NCBI GenBank assembly: GCA_024345305.1
Contig: BRON01000003.1
Coordinates: 2,170,001-2,234,000 of the forward strand
DNA from: Mrakia gelida
Lineage: Eukaryota > Basidiomycota > Tremellomycetes > Cystofilobasidiales > Mrakiaceae
Direction of reading: 5' to 3'
DNA length: 64,000 nt
Below the pieces are notes generated by a model. That model had not been told where the DNA came from, did not search any database, and saw nothing but the letters and a program-made list of their open reading frames with translations. Position numbers and translations under genes: made by a program. This document shows, in pieces, positions 22,111 to 33,481 of this stretch; position 1 is the first letter of the stretch; every line of letters starts with the position of its first letter.

Positions 22111-25100
22111 ATGCCAGGTTTGCTCGTAGCAACGAACGAACGGAAGGGTACAGCACCGTGAGTACACATTCCTTATACTCTTGAGATGAGATTGAGTCCG
22201 TTTGGGCTCTCTACGGAGGTGGTAGAGGGGTGGCAGAAGGAGGAAGAGAAGGGCTGAAGGTCGAGACTGGACGGTCGACAACAAGCGTTGTCCTGCTCGT
22301 CTCCTTCCTTCGAGAGCCTCCTCGAGAGCGAGCCGGAACATTCAGACCACCTCGTTCTCGAGTTGGGCCCGTAGGGATGCATAGAGAATTGGACCAGCAC
22401 GAAGGAACAGGCTGCTGGCTCTGCGGCGTCTAGCGGAGCAAAGCTTTCCTCGACCTCGCGACCTCCTCCTTCTCCTTCCTTTGACCTCTCTCTTTCTCAC
22501 CTCCTCTTCGAACAAAACGACGAGACTGACCTCTTCTTTCATCCGTTTCCCTTCTCCTCTACCATCACTACCGTCTCCGACCTTTCTCTTCGACCTCTCG
22601 CAAACCTTTCGCCCCTCAGTCTCGAGTTCCTCAATCTCACAAGCCGGCGAGGGAGTCTCAAAGCCGTGACCGATCCCTCTCTCGAACGACGAGGCAGCGC
22701 TGGTCTATGGGCTGGAACCACCGAGGGAGAGGGTAGTCTGAGTAGGAGAGGGAGTGCGAAGAGGTCCAACGAGCTTGGATGGACGAAGAAGTGAGTGCTT
22801 CCTTCCTCTCTCCTCGCCTCGTCTCGATCGATCGTGGCTCTTGAGACCACGACCCACACGCCGTATTCTCCGCCTATCCCTCTTTCACACGCTCCCTCCC
22901 AGTCCAGTTTTCTTCGTGTTCTGACTTCTGTACTGGTATATCTTCTGTTCCAGCTATAGTCCACCGTCACCGAGCATCTCTCGTCGTCCTTCCCTCGCTG
23001 CTTCCCTTCTTTCGCGCGACCTCCCTCACTCCTCTGGAACCAACATCCCTGGAGGTCACCATCGTGGACGTCGCCCATCCTCCTCCTCTTCAGCTCAGTC
23101 GTCATCTACCATTCGAGCACCAGGCAGCGGGTCTCCCTCCAACTCAGGACTCCTACCCTTCGGCCACTCCTCCAAGAGTTCAGCCAGCACGCGTCGATCG
23201 TCTCACACTCCCATCTCGCAACCTTCCTACCCAACAACGACGCCGGTCAACGCTATCGCCTCTACGTCCACAGCGACCAGTCCCACCTCCTCCATCTCCT
23301 CGCACCTACACCAAAGTCCGGTTGAAGAGCTCAACTCGTATCGCTTTGGCTCGACTTCAACGAACTCGTCGTCGCATCCTCCAACTCCAGCAGCTCTGGA
23401 TAGACGGTCGACCTACGACAGCGACCATCGGAGGCACGACTTCCCCGAGGACGAGCCGAACGAGGAGGACGAGGATCTAGCGAGGGAGATGTTCAAAGCT
23501 TCCCTCCTCAAAGCGGGGTTGACTTCGATGTCGATCACGATGCCTCCTTCCTCACCCACCAACGCCAGCACCTCCTACCACTCCTCCTCCTCCACTCACA
23601 CACCAGATCTTGTCACTCCTACCATCCACTCCTCCGCATCCGACAGCTATCGGTTCACCTTCCCAACCAGCACCTTCACTCCCTCCCATCGAACGCGAAA
23701 CTACCCGTCCCCTCGTCGGCGAGAAGAAAGCGACCAAGAGGACGATAACGACGAGGAGGAGCCACCTGGACCTCGAACTCGGAGAGCGGTGTCTCGTTCG
23801 AACTTCTTGGACGCTCGTCGGATGAGTTCAGATCATCGGAAGGAGCTGAGCGTCGACGACGAAGGAAGTGGAATCGACGACGAGACGGAGAGCGAGGAGA
23901 GCGATGGTCGAAGTCGACGTCCCAGCACCATCGGCAGTCCTACCAACGGCGCTCTTCTCACCTTCCGAAACCCGTTCAGCGGACCAACAGCTCCTCTGGA
24001 TCCCACTCCCATCGCTTCCTCGTTGAACTCCCCATCGATACCACTCTCCTCCCTTCCACCACCACCCAACGTCTTCAACCCTCCTTCGACCGACTCCAGC
24101 AACTCTTCCACCGTCTCCGCCGTCGGATCCTCCGTCACAGCTCGACCACCTCCTCCTACAGAACCATCTCCTCTTCGTCGTCCGTCTCTCAACCCATGGC
24201 TCGCCGACGAAGACGGCATGCCCGCGATCAACATGTTCACCGCTCGAGTCACCACCTCTCCTCCTCGGTCGCTCTCGGACTCAGCAGTTCCTCGTCGTCC
24301 ATCGTTAGCAGAAGAGGTCGGAGCGTCGCTTCCCGTCGTCGGATCAGGATCGGCCAGCGTCTCAGGACACGAAGAGATGGAGTGGGACATGGATTTCGTC
24401 CTCGGGGGCGGAGGACAAGGGAACGGAGTCGACTTTCAGACTCTCAGCGAACGAGCTCATCCTGGAACGGTTCAGGAGTCGTTCGAATACCCTACGTCGG
24501 CGTCGATGCAGGCTTCGTCGTCCGGAGGAACTCGGAGCGCGAGTGCCAGGCAGGCTGAGGAGATGGGGATCGATTGTGAGTCGACTCGACCGTCTCTCGA
24601 ACCCTCGACGCGTTCGTTCTCTTTTCTGACTCCGTTCCCCTTTTCCAGCCTTCGCTCTCTTCGTTCAGAACAACGACCCTCTCTTCGACAAGCATCGACT
24701 CGCTTGGACTCTCAATCGGACAACTTCTCTTTCGCAGACGACGACGTGGACTCTCCCCACGACAGGAGGCTACACCTACATCCCCTCCCTCTCCCCCGGT
24801 CCTTCAGCTGCCAACACCACTTCCGGCTCCTTCTCCAACCCTTCCTCGGCCTCCTCTTCTCTCTCAGGTCCCTCGTCTCAACCCTACCCCTCCACCGCTC
24901 CCTTCCCTCCCTCTCGACTCCCCAACCCCATCATCCGCGGAATTCGACCTCCCTCTCCCGCCTGGGCGATCAAACCTCGAGGGAAGGGATGGGGAATCAT
25001 CCCTCTCCAAGGAACTCGAGCCGAGATCAAGTTTGGTCCCAAAGGGAAATGGAGACTGAAGGAACCAGCGCCGACAGGGAGCGGGCGAGGGAGCGGGAGG

Positions 25101-27143
25101 GCGATGCAGCACCAGAAGACCCTCAGTCGGGATCGGAGGAGCACGGATTCGAAGGCGAAGTCGACGTCGTCGAGGCAGAGTGCCATCATCGACTACTCGC
25201 AAGATTCGAAGAGCGGGACGAGCCTCGCACCGTCGAAGTCGTCGGACGTAGGGAAGGTCGCGTGGCAGGACGAGTACGGATCGGGAGGGAATGGTTTGGG
25301 TCTCGCTGCAGCAGCAGATGTACGTTCATCCTGCCTCGCTCATTCGCCCTTCCTCCTCGTCGACACGTACTGATCTTCGTTTCCTCGGTTCCTTTCTCAT
25401 CAGCCGTTCGCTCGAGGTCGAGTAGATCCCATCCCCATCGTCCATCCCAGCCCTCCTCCCTCACCGAAAGGTCACTCGGTTCCCCTTCCCGCTCACACCT
25501 CCAGCAACCAGAGCTCGTCCGGATCGTCAGCACCTCAACGCTCGAGCTCTCGTCCAGGGAAGAGAGACAAGGAAGGATCGAAGTCGAAGCTGAAGGGAGG
25601 TTGGCTCTCATCGCTCAAGAACGCGTCCGCCGTCCTCACTGGAAAGGAGCCCACCTCAGCAGCCATGTCCTCGAGGACGAGTTCGATGTCTGGATCAGGA
25701 AGCGGTCACGACGATCTGCGGTCCCCTTCGTCGGTCGAGAGGCTTCCTGGGGGATACGTCCCTCCTTGGATGAGTGGGCACGGGAAGGAGAAGGAGAAGG
25801 AGTCGGGCTTCGCGTCCAGGATCCGGTTCAAGAGGAGAAGCATCTCGGATGGAGTTCGACGACTTTCGAAGGAGAAGGGACTGAGTGCCGACGAGGATGG
25901 ACCGTTCAGCTTTGGGAGCCGACGAGGAGGAGGCGCGTCGTCGAGAGGAGCTCTTTCGACCGACGACGAGACGGACGACGGGGAAGCCCGAGAAGGGAAA
26001 GCTTGGGAGGATGTACCGAACGAAGCGCTCGCGATGGTCATTCCTCTCTCGATACCCCAATCTCCTGCCTTCCGTCGAAACCACGGATCGACTTCGACGA
26101 CTGGAACCTTCCCCTCCATCATCAGCAGCACCAGCACCTCGTCCGAGTACGCCAACTTCGGAGCAGGATGGAGTCCAGCAGGTTCCCCAGAACTCGAAAC
26201 TGCCGGTTCCGTCGATCCTCTCGCCTCTCCTCCAGCCCAACCCAACGAACTCCCTCCTCCTCCTCCCGTCGAGATCTCCCTCCTCGTCTACTTCGTTCCC
26301 TTCGGCGACACTCCGTCTCCCGAGCCGTTGCAATCCCCTTCGCTTCACTCGACAACGCCCACCGGACCAGGATGGCTCTTCAACAAGAAGGTCAAGAAGA
26401 CGCCGTCTCAGCTCTTCAAGGTCGGTCGAGAAGGACACAGCAACAGCTCGAAACACAACTCTTCGACCCCCCCCACCTCCCCATCCTTCCCCAACCTCCC
26501 TCATCATCCGACTCGTCCCTCGCTCCATCCTCCCTCCTCCTTCCACTCCGGGTCCCAATCCCCTACCACCCCAACCTCTTTCAGCTCCCAAACCTCCTCC
26601 CTCGGAATGCATCAATCGACCTTCTCGCTCTCGAGCAGCGGCGCTCCTCGACCTCACTTCGCTCCCTCCCTCTCCTCCCCTCAATCCCAACAATCCCAAT
26701 CCCCCTTCTCAGCCTTCCGAATCGTCGCCCGAGCCGTCGACCCTTCAGACCTCACCTTCCTCCCCTCCTGGCCCTCGTGGGAATCTCAAACCTCCGACGC
26801 GAAACATGCAGCTCCCGACATGATGCTCTCGGAACCTGGAACCAACCCTGAAACCAAAGCCAAGGAGACGAAGGACGGTCGAACGGATCCTACGGTCGTT
26901 GGAGTCTGCCATGGACCTGATCTGGGAGTGGAGTTCGTGAGGGAGGGGTGGGAGAGGTTGGGTTTCGTGCGGCCGATAGGGGAGGGAGAGGGAGGAGGGT
27001 ACTACGCCGATCAGGTTGGTGCTGGGGCGTTCTCGAACGTGGGAGGGGAGGGAGAAGAGTCGGGAGAAGATGGAAGCAGGTTGGAGGATGTGTTGGGGTG
27101 TCTGGTGGCGGCTTGTGTGGCGATCATGGGCTCGAACTGTTAG
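22111..27143 (+). CDS. Large disordered serine/proline-rich orphan, about 1,490 residues
   Basis: I do not recognise a family. Five exons fit with consistent phases: 22111-22157, 22398-22790, 22954-24575, 24649-25319 and 25404-27143. The start MPGLLVATNERKGTAP splices to TKEQAAGSAASSGAKLSS, and the next segment SFDLSLSHLLFEQNDETDLF looks structured. Most of the protein is Ser/Pro/Thr-rich. More ordered islands are EDLAREMFKASLLKAGLTSM (near 23470-23530), MEWDMDFVLGGGG (near 24380), FALFVQNNDPLFDKHRLAWT and LNRTTSLSQTTTWTLPTTGG (near 24650-24770), and WAIKPRGKGWGIIPLQGTRA (near 24965-25030). Later islands are PVEISLLVYFVPFGDTPSPE (near 26270) and the C-terminal LEDVLGCLVAACVAIMGSNC. Basic PKA/RxxS-like sites are frequent (RRPSL, RRRSIS), suggesting a phosphorylated scaffold, which is inference. 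Upstream in-frame stops before 22398 support the short first exon. Confidence 0.75.
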
Positions 27144-27538
27144 AGAGCTCGTCGTCGCGTCGTTCGTGTTTTGTCCTTCGTTTTATATTCCTCGTTCTCC
27201 TTTTCTCGTAGCATTTTTACCCCCTCACTTTTCTCATCTCGCATCGTTCTTCTGTTCTTCTTCTCGATCTTCCTTCTACTTCTTCTCTCCTCAGTTCTTT
27301 GTCTCGCTCTTCGCTTCGTTTTCTTCTCGTTTTCCGCGCGCTATCTACCCTTTTCGCTTGCTCTTTCTCCATTATATGTCTGTACTGTTTCGTACATCAT
27401 TACACTAAACGCGTACCCGTAACGAAAGCCCGAAAGTCTAACAGCCGTCTATCAAAACGAACGAACGAGCAAACACGCGTCCGATCGGACCAAGTCTAAG
27501 CCCCCACGACACCCTACCGTCCCTCACCCACCTCAATC
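27144..27538. other. Intergenic, 395 bases, between convergent genes
   Basis: 3' regions of the large disordered gene and the Flx1-type carrier. It is T-rich near 27170-27380, with TTTTATATTCC and CATTATATGTC, plausible 3'-end signals. No gene was seen. Confidence 0.5.
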
Positions 27539-29125
27539 CTACTCCTCCGAAGAAGAAGCAGCATGCCTCTTCTCCGCCTGCGTCCTAAACAACCAACTCA
27601 GATTCTCGTACGCGACGAAGAAGGCGCACGTCCCTGGAAGGATCCTCAACGCGTTCGTTCCCAGACCGTTGTAGAACCCTCGCACTCCCTGCTGGGCGAA
27701 CGTCCGACGGATGGTGGTTGGGATGTCGGGGTAGAGGGCTGGGGTGGAGTTCTAGTAAACGAGAGAGAGGGGGGGAGGGGAGGGCGTGAGTTTGTGAGGC
27801 GAGGGAGGGAGGGAGGGAGGAGTGGGGGGTTGGGAGAGAGCGAGACGAGACGAACCTGAATCCGAGCTCTCACGACCTGATAAGGGTAGGTGATGGAGAT
27901 CGCTAGGAGTTTGGATGTTCCGGAGGCTAGGATGTACTCTGCGTTGCTCTACAGGACAAACCATCATGAACCCAAACGAAAGGAACGTCAGCTCTCGACG
28001 AAACGCGTCTCCTCCTCCCTCCTTCCCTCCCCTCCTTCACCAAACCAAGATGGGGAAAATCGACTCACCAACATCTCATGCTGGGGTCCCCAAGTCTCTC
28101 CCTCCCTCTCCACCCTAGCCCTCTTCACATCCGCTCGTTTCCGCTTGATCGCCTCGTAAGCAGCGAACTGGATCGATCCGTTCGTGACTCCCACCAGCGC
28201 GAGCAGAGATCCCTTGTAGAGTCCTCGGATCCCCTCGGAGGCGTAGACGCGTGTGAGACCGTCTGGAGAACGAGCGAGGAGAGGGGAGGGAGGGTTAGTT
28301 TGAGGGAAGCGAGGGCGAGGGAAGGGAAAGGAGGGGAGGGTAGGGTGAGGAAGAGAGAAAGAACGAACCCCAAAGACCAGTGTAAGCTTCCGGCGAGCCT
28401 CTCGAGGAAGCGAACATCCTCGTTTTCACGACCCAGATGGGGTTGGTCATCATCGCTGTTATGGCACCTATCGAACAACAAACGCGAACGAGATGTCAGA
28501 TCGAGGGCGAGAGCGAATGAGACGAACGAGATCTCCTTCTCGCGCGAGCTCGGAGGTTGAGGTTCGAGAGGGTGAGGGAGGTGGTTGGACGTACTGGCTT
28601 CAGCAGCGGCTAGTAAATGCTGAGAACTCGATAACCGAACGTTATGATCTCCTCCTTGCATGGACGATTTGATGCTCGTGTACCTAGAACGAGAGGAAAG
28701 GCGGTCGCACGAGGAAGGGGGTTGGGTTCGGTCAGCTCCTTCGCTCCTCCTTCCCTCCCTCTCTCCTCCCAGCCCACAGAGCTTCAACTTTGGACTTACC
28801 ACAAGAAATACAACCCCCAACTACTCGCATTCCCCGCCACGTTGGGTCCCAGACCTCTATACAACCCTTTCCACCCATCCTTCTTGACCGCTTCAGCCAT
28901 AGCGCCGTAAACTTCTTTCCCGAATCGAACCACCCCTCCCGTCGCTCGTCCTTTGCCCTTTTCTATAGAAGAGAGAGTTTGGGAGTTGGGTTTGTCTGCG
29001 ATTTGGAAGCGGACTTTGACGAGATCGAGAGGATGCATGATGAGCGTGGTGATGGATCCTGCTGTTAGACCTGCGACGGCGTGGTCCAGCGAGGGTCCGA
29101 AGAGGGTTGGGCGGTCGGTCGCCAT
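27539..29125 (-). CDS. FLX1: Mitochondrial carrier, FAD/folate type (Flx1 / SLC25A32)
   Basis: Members of this subfamily move FAD or folate across the inner mitochondrial membrane. All three carrier repeats are visible, each with the PX(D/E)XX(K/R) signature: MHPLDLVKVRFQ (near 29040), NPIWVVKTRMF (near 28440) and YPYQVVRARIQ (near 27880). Subfamily features are NASSWGLYFLWYTSIKSSMQ after repeat 1 and VYASEGIRGLYKGSLLALVG, VTNGSIQFAAYEAIKRKR in repeat 2. Repeat 3 has TTIRRTFAQQGVRGFYNGLG. Start at 29125 gives MATDRPTLFGPSLDHAVAGL. The acidic tail HAASSSEE ends at 27539. A linker of about 25 residues after the first signature (DKPNSQTLSSIEKGKGRA) is longer than in most carriers. Five or six exons are present. 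FAD versus folate cannot be told from sequence alone. Confidence 0.88.
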
Positions 29126-30141
29126 CGTGCCAGGACTCGAAGGGAGGAGGGGAGGAGGGGAAGGAGAGGAGGAGAGAAGAGGACAGAGAAAGGAAAGAGA
29201 GTGGAGTCGAGTCGATGCTGCTGGGTGTTGAGAGAGCAGAGGAAAAAGGGAAGGTCGCTCGCTCGTTGAGCTCAACTCTTCAGCTGGAGTCCTCCTCCGC
29301 CTCGCCCTGTCCTCCTCTTCCGTTTCCCTTTTCGCCCGCTCCGTCTTCCTTAGCTCCACTTTCCCAAGGAAGATTATCTCGATGGGGTGATCGATCGGTT
29401 CGAAACAAGAAAGCAAAGTTTCATAGAGGGTTTCGTAATAAAGCGAGCGAGCGATACAGGAGAAACGCAAACCAAGAGGGACGATCTAGCGATACAAGGA
29501 AAAAAACGATTCCAGAGAGAGAGAGAGAGAAACACAACGAGGCGAGGACGGACAAAAAGGAAGGGTATGAAGTGAAGTAGGGCATAAGTGTGGGAGTGAG
29601 GGGGTGATAAGGTAAAGGGTTGATGGGGGAGCTAAAGGCTAGGGTGCGAGGAGGAGGAGGGAAAGAAACGAGACGCGTTCCGAGTGAACGAGGGAGGGAG
29701 AAGAAAGCAAGAAGGGTGAAAGCAAACAAGAAGAGGGCCAAGAAGGTACGAGTGCAAATATAAAAGCGAGGGAGAGAGAGGATAGCTAGGAGAGGGTTCG
29801 TTATAAAGGAGGGCGGGTGTGGTGGGCTGAAAGGCGGGAAAGACGGCGAGGAGATGGATGGGCGATGCGGGCGAGGAGGGTGTGTTGAATGCGAAAAAAA
29901 GGGGTAGGTTCGCAGGTGAGGGTATCGGAGAGTGGGTGGCGAGTGGGAAAGGAGGGGATAGTGACCGTCGCTAGGATCTAGAGGAACGAAAGAACAGCCA
30001 GGAAGAGAGGGTCAGTCAAGTCAAACGTCACGCCGAGCCAGCTCGACCGAGCTCGCACTCTCTCTCGCTTCTCTTTCCCCTTTCATCCCTTCCATCCCGT
30101 CCCTCCCTTCCTGCTAGCAGGGAACAGAAAACTCACAGCTC
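29126..30141. other. Intergenic, about 1.0 kb
   Basis: Promoter of the Flx1-type gene, then a purine-rich stretch and the 3' region of the Ser/Pro-rich gene. It contains a GA microsatellite near 29513-29531. I see no exon or RNA gene. Confidence 0.5.
29513..29531. repeat. GA dinucleotide microsatellite
   Basis: About nine GA units in an intergenic purine-rich region upstream of the Flx1-type gene. Confidence 0.8.
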
Positions 30142-31399
30142 TTAAGGGTACCCCGAGTACTCAACATGATGATGTCCCTCTTCCTCGTCCTCGTCCCAGA
30201 ACGGAGGAGCGGACGATCCGTAATCTTCCTCGATAACCACCTCTCCTTGCTCCCACTCCTCAGCCTCCTCGTCCCCCCAGTCCTCCCCGTTGGCCTCCTC
30301 CCTGAGAGCTCTAAGAGCCTCCGACCTGGCGTCCGCCTCCCTCCTCAACCTCGAGAACCGTCGCTCGTAGGACCCTTCGTCCTCGAGAGCAAACACTCCG
30401 TCTTCGTTCGGTCCTCCTCCTCCTGAGCTTCGTCGAGAGTTCGAAGCTCCTCCTTCGGCTGAGGGTGAAACGGAGAGGGCTGGGGACCAGTCGGATCCTT
30501 GGGAGTGAGGGTGGGAGTTGTTGTCGTCGAGGGGGTTGGGTCGTGTGTCTGTGATAGGGACGGGGAAGTAGGAGGAGGAGGAGGACGGGTCGGAGGGCGA
30601 GGGGTTGGGAGAGAGGGAGATTTCGAGGAGTCGTTGGGTTGCTGAGAGGAGGGAGGACGAGTATTTTCTTTGGGCTGGGGTAGGAGGTGGGCGAGGGATG
30701 AGATGGAGGTGAGGGAGAGGGATGGAATCGTTGGGAGGAGGGTCGATGGGTGTAGTGGAGACCTCCGTTGAGGTTGGATCGACGACGACGCCTCCAACGT
30801 CCAGGGAGGTAGGCGAGATCTCAGGTTTTGAGGACCGAGGTGCTGTCTCGATGGATGGGGTTGTGGTAGAGGAGTTGAGGGTGTAAGAGGCGAGGGAAGG
30901 AGGTGCTTCGAATCTAGGTGTTGCACCTCCCTCTTCGGGTTCCCATCCTCCTCCCTCTTCGTTCCCTCCCGCTCCAACCCTCCCTCCAGCTGGTTTCGGA
31001 GTACGAGCGAGCGAGGGGAGAGCGAACGACATCGGTTGAGTGGGGAAGTAGTCCTGAGGCTGGTTCTCCAGAGCTAGATGGCTCAAGGAGAACTCGAGGG
31101 CGAAGGCGTCCTCGCCGACCTCCTCCTCAGGAGAAGGGAGGGAGGAGGAAGATGTTGAGGTCGAGTAGGACGAGTTGGAAGCTGCCGAGTCCGAGTTGGA
31201 ACGCTTGGTTTCGATCCGAACGGGAGAGTACGTTTGATGCTGCATTGATCCGTAGGAGTTTTGAGCTTGAAGAGAGGAAGGGAGGGGAGGGAGAGGGAGT
31301 TGGGAGTTGAAACAGACCCAGGAGGGAGGGAGGGTCAAGCCGAAACGAAACGGCACGTCGTTCCCTTTTTTCCCCTTCACCCTTGGCTCTGTTTTTCAT
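30142..31399 (-). CDS. Ser/Pro-rich protein with acidic C-terminus, unknown function
   Basis: I do not recognise a family. One long exon on the minus strand runs from about 31262 to the stop at 30142. It is rich in Ser, Pro and Thr, with a coiled, charged segment YERRFSRLRREADARSEALR near 30360-30300. A strongly acidic tail follows (DWGDEEAEEWEQGEVVIEED) and the end is EEGHHHVEYSGYP. The first Met inside this exon is at 31245 (MQHQTYSPVRIE). The frame before it needs a phase-1 upstream exon. Starting at 31399, MKNRAK followed by a GTGAAG donor fits the CTTCAAG acceptor near 31263; MSTRRG slightly further upstream also fits. I give 31399 but the 5' exon is unsure. A disordered regulatory or adaptor protein is likely, by inference from composition. 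Confidence 0.6.
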
Positions 31400-32503
31400 T
31401 CATTAGTCCTCTGTCCTCGACTCGGTGCTGCCATCTCGTCGCTACCTCCCCTTCTCGTAGACATCCTCTTCCTCAAGGTATATCAGCTCTTCTCCCACCC
31501 TAAAAACGGCTCCCGCGAACACCCTCGTTTCTCCCTCTCTCCGTCCTCCTCCTTCCCCAGATCTACCAAAAAACATTCCTTGCTTGGTTTTCTTCTTCGT
31601 TCGCTTTGGGTTTGAACAGGATCGAGAATTCTATAAACGAAGCAATCAGGACGCTGAGTTCCGAACCCAGGGGACAGCAAACTTTCGTCGATCGGGTCGT
31701 GCGAGCGACAGGAGGGACGCGTCTTGAGTCGAGTCGTCCGAGTTCTTCGCAGCTCTGAGCGTTGCGTGGAAGCCCTAGTTGCCACAGCGAGGAGTGAAGA
31801 GACGGGATACGATGCAGTCAAAATCAATTTAGGCAGAGGAGGTGGAGCAAACACTGTGATGGAGGAAAGAGAGGGAGGAGGAAAGGAGGTCGACCTCCTC
31901 GTCGACGCAGCCAAATTCACGTTGTCCTCCCTTCCAAGCGTTCTCTGTTGCTCTCAAGGACGAACCAGACGACGCAAGAAGAGTCTGGTATGTAGGGTGT
32001 TCATCGTATCGGGCCGTAAGTGTTGATGTGAGAAGAAGAGCGTGGGTCGGTCTGCAAAATGACGAAGAGGTAAAGAGCCGACGCGTCGCAGACGATCAGC
32101 ACTCTCTTCCGATCCGAGAGAGCCGTTGGAAACGACTCGGTTCTGGGGTGACAGAGAGGACACAAACTCACCGTTACGTGCTGGGTTTGGTTTGGAAAAG
32201 GGAAGTCGTTGTTGATTTGGCGAGTAAGGTTGAACGAAAGACGACCGCCGCGTCTCGACCGACGAGAACCGAGGGAGGGGGAGAGGGAGCGCGTTTGAAG
32301 TGGTTGGTGGATCGATCGAGGAAATTCGTGTATGGCTTGAGGCTGGACTGAGGAGGGGACTTGGGTTGGTGAGGAGTGGGAGGGAATGAGGAGTGGAAGG
32401 AAGAAGGACGCGTCGAGGTTCAGATCTCCGAAATTCGTACTGGAGGGCGGCAGAGTTCTGTGAGTCAGTCCAACGTCGTCGCTTCGGTCGAGGGTTCCAC
32501 ATA
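31400..32503. other. Intergenic, about 1.1 kb
   Basis: Upstream of the Ser/Pro-rich gene and downstream of F-box-like paralog B, both minus strand. It holds GACGCGTC palindromes near 31718, 32080 and 32407. A TTCCGAACCCAGG sequence near 31660 looks like a T-arm on the minus strand but has no matching tRNA body. No exon was recognised. Confidence 0.5.
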
Positions 32504-33481
32504 CTAACCTTCCGGCTCAATCTCGACCTTGAAAACCGCCCTCAGTCTCGCACTCTGCAAATTCCGAACCGCCTCCTCCACCGTCGTCGCCTCCTCCTTC
32601 GATCGAGTGACGAGGACGATGGATCCTTCCTGCATGCCCTCGTATCCAAAGAAGCTCCAGTTCGAGTCCGAGTTCATGTTGCGCATCACAGCCGACGCGT
32701 CTTTGAAGTGGTCCGAGTGAGGGACAAGCCTCTGGAAGTCGATTCGGATCGTTCGACGACGCGTGAGCTTGGGAGGAGGGAGAGCGCCCATCTCTCCTCC
32801 CCACTGATCCGCCTGCCTCCAAGGAACGACTCCCGACAGCTCGACTACCTCCAGACGAGTCCAAGAATCCAGACGATGGACGATTCCGAGGGGCAGCCAA
32901 GCCGTGGAAGTGTCGCGTCCGTGGCGAACGTAGACAACTCGGGTAGGGTTCAGGAGAGGGAGAAGAGAGGTGTGTAGAGATATGAGAGTGTTTCCAGGGA
33001 ATTCGAACTCATCGGGGTTGTGTTCTGGATTGTGCTGGTAGGAAATGTGGATGAGGTCGAGAGGGAGTCCATCGGGTTGAGGGATGAATTCGAGAGGTGG
33101 AGAGATCCAGCCAACGAGGGTAGGGATTGAGGAGGAGGAGTCGAAGAGTCTTGATTTGGGAGAGGGAAAGGAAAGGCTCGATCCTCGATTCGCTCGTTGT
33201 CTACGTAGATCGAGGTGAGAACGGAAGTTCAGTCGGGGAAACAGAGCTTGGAGAGGAGCTGGAGGGAAAGGAAGACTGACCGACTTCCTCTCGCTTCTCT
33301 CTGAAAACAATCCTTCCAACGACCCTTCTGACCTCACCACCGCGTGCCTGTAGAGGACAGCGCTGGTTGCCGCTAGAAAGTCCAGCGAAACTCGCCCGAG
33401 GACGGCGAGGGCGGCGTCGTCCGAGTGTTGGAAGACGACGAGGAGCACATCCCATGGCAGTTCAGGGGGAGCTCGAGTGAT
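32504..33481 (-). CDS. F-box-like protein, paralog B, with probable frame disruption
   Basis: This is the homolog of the plus-strand F-box-like gene at 19410. Exon I (33481 to about 33281) reads ITRAPPELPWDVLLVVFQHS, then DDAALAVLGRVSLDFLAATS and AVLYRHAVVRSEGSLEGLFS, aligning with PWEVLLLIFEQADPSTLAIL in paralog A. Exon II starts at 33200. With the donor at 33280 (GTCAGT, phase 0 as in A) exon II begins ESRIEPFLSLSQIKTLRL, matching NPYLALTQIRTLSF of A, but the frame soon closes. With the donor at 33284 (GTCGGT) the long frame to 32504 is entered (SSSIPTLVGWISPPLEFIPQ ... FKVEIEPEG), but the conserved exon II start is lost. An upstream exon ending in NQELCPL (near 33680) fits in phase. The true start is not resolved. 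Confidence 0.62.
   Translation of the reverse strand: MTRAPPELPWDVLLVVFQHSDDAALAVLGRVSLDFLAATSAVLYRHAVVRSEGSLEGLFSERSERKSVSLPFPPAPLQALFPRLNFRSHLDLRRQRANRGSSLSFPSPKSRLFDSSSSIPTLVGWISPPLEFIPQPDGLPLDLIHISYQHNPEHNPDEFEFPGNTLISLHTSLLPLLNPTRVVYVRHGRDTSTAWLPLGIVHRLDSWTRLEVVELSGVVPWRQADQWGGEMGALPPPKLTRRRTIRIDFQRLVPHSDHFKDASAVMRNMNSDSNWSFFGYEGMQEGSIVLVTRSKEEATTVEEAVRNLQSARLRAVFKVEIEPEG

Noticed and set aside
23489..26851. 1,120-codon plus-strand open frame
   Set aside because: It mixes the true exon 23.0-24.57 kb with out-of-frame reading across two introns; the spliced model has agreeing phases and a better C-terminus.
31640..31720. T-arm-like sequence (CTGGG-TTCGGAA-CTCAG on the minus strand)
   Set aside because: No D-arm, anticodon arm or matching acceptor strand could be found upstream at tRNA distance.
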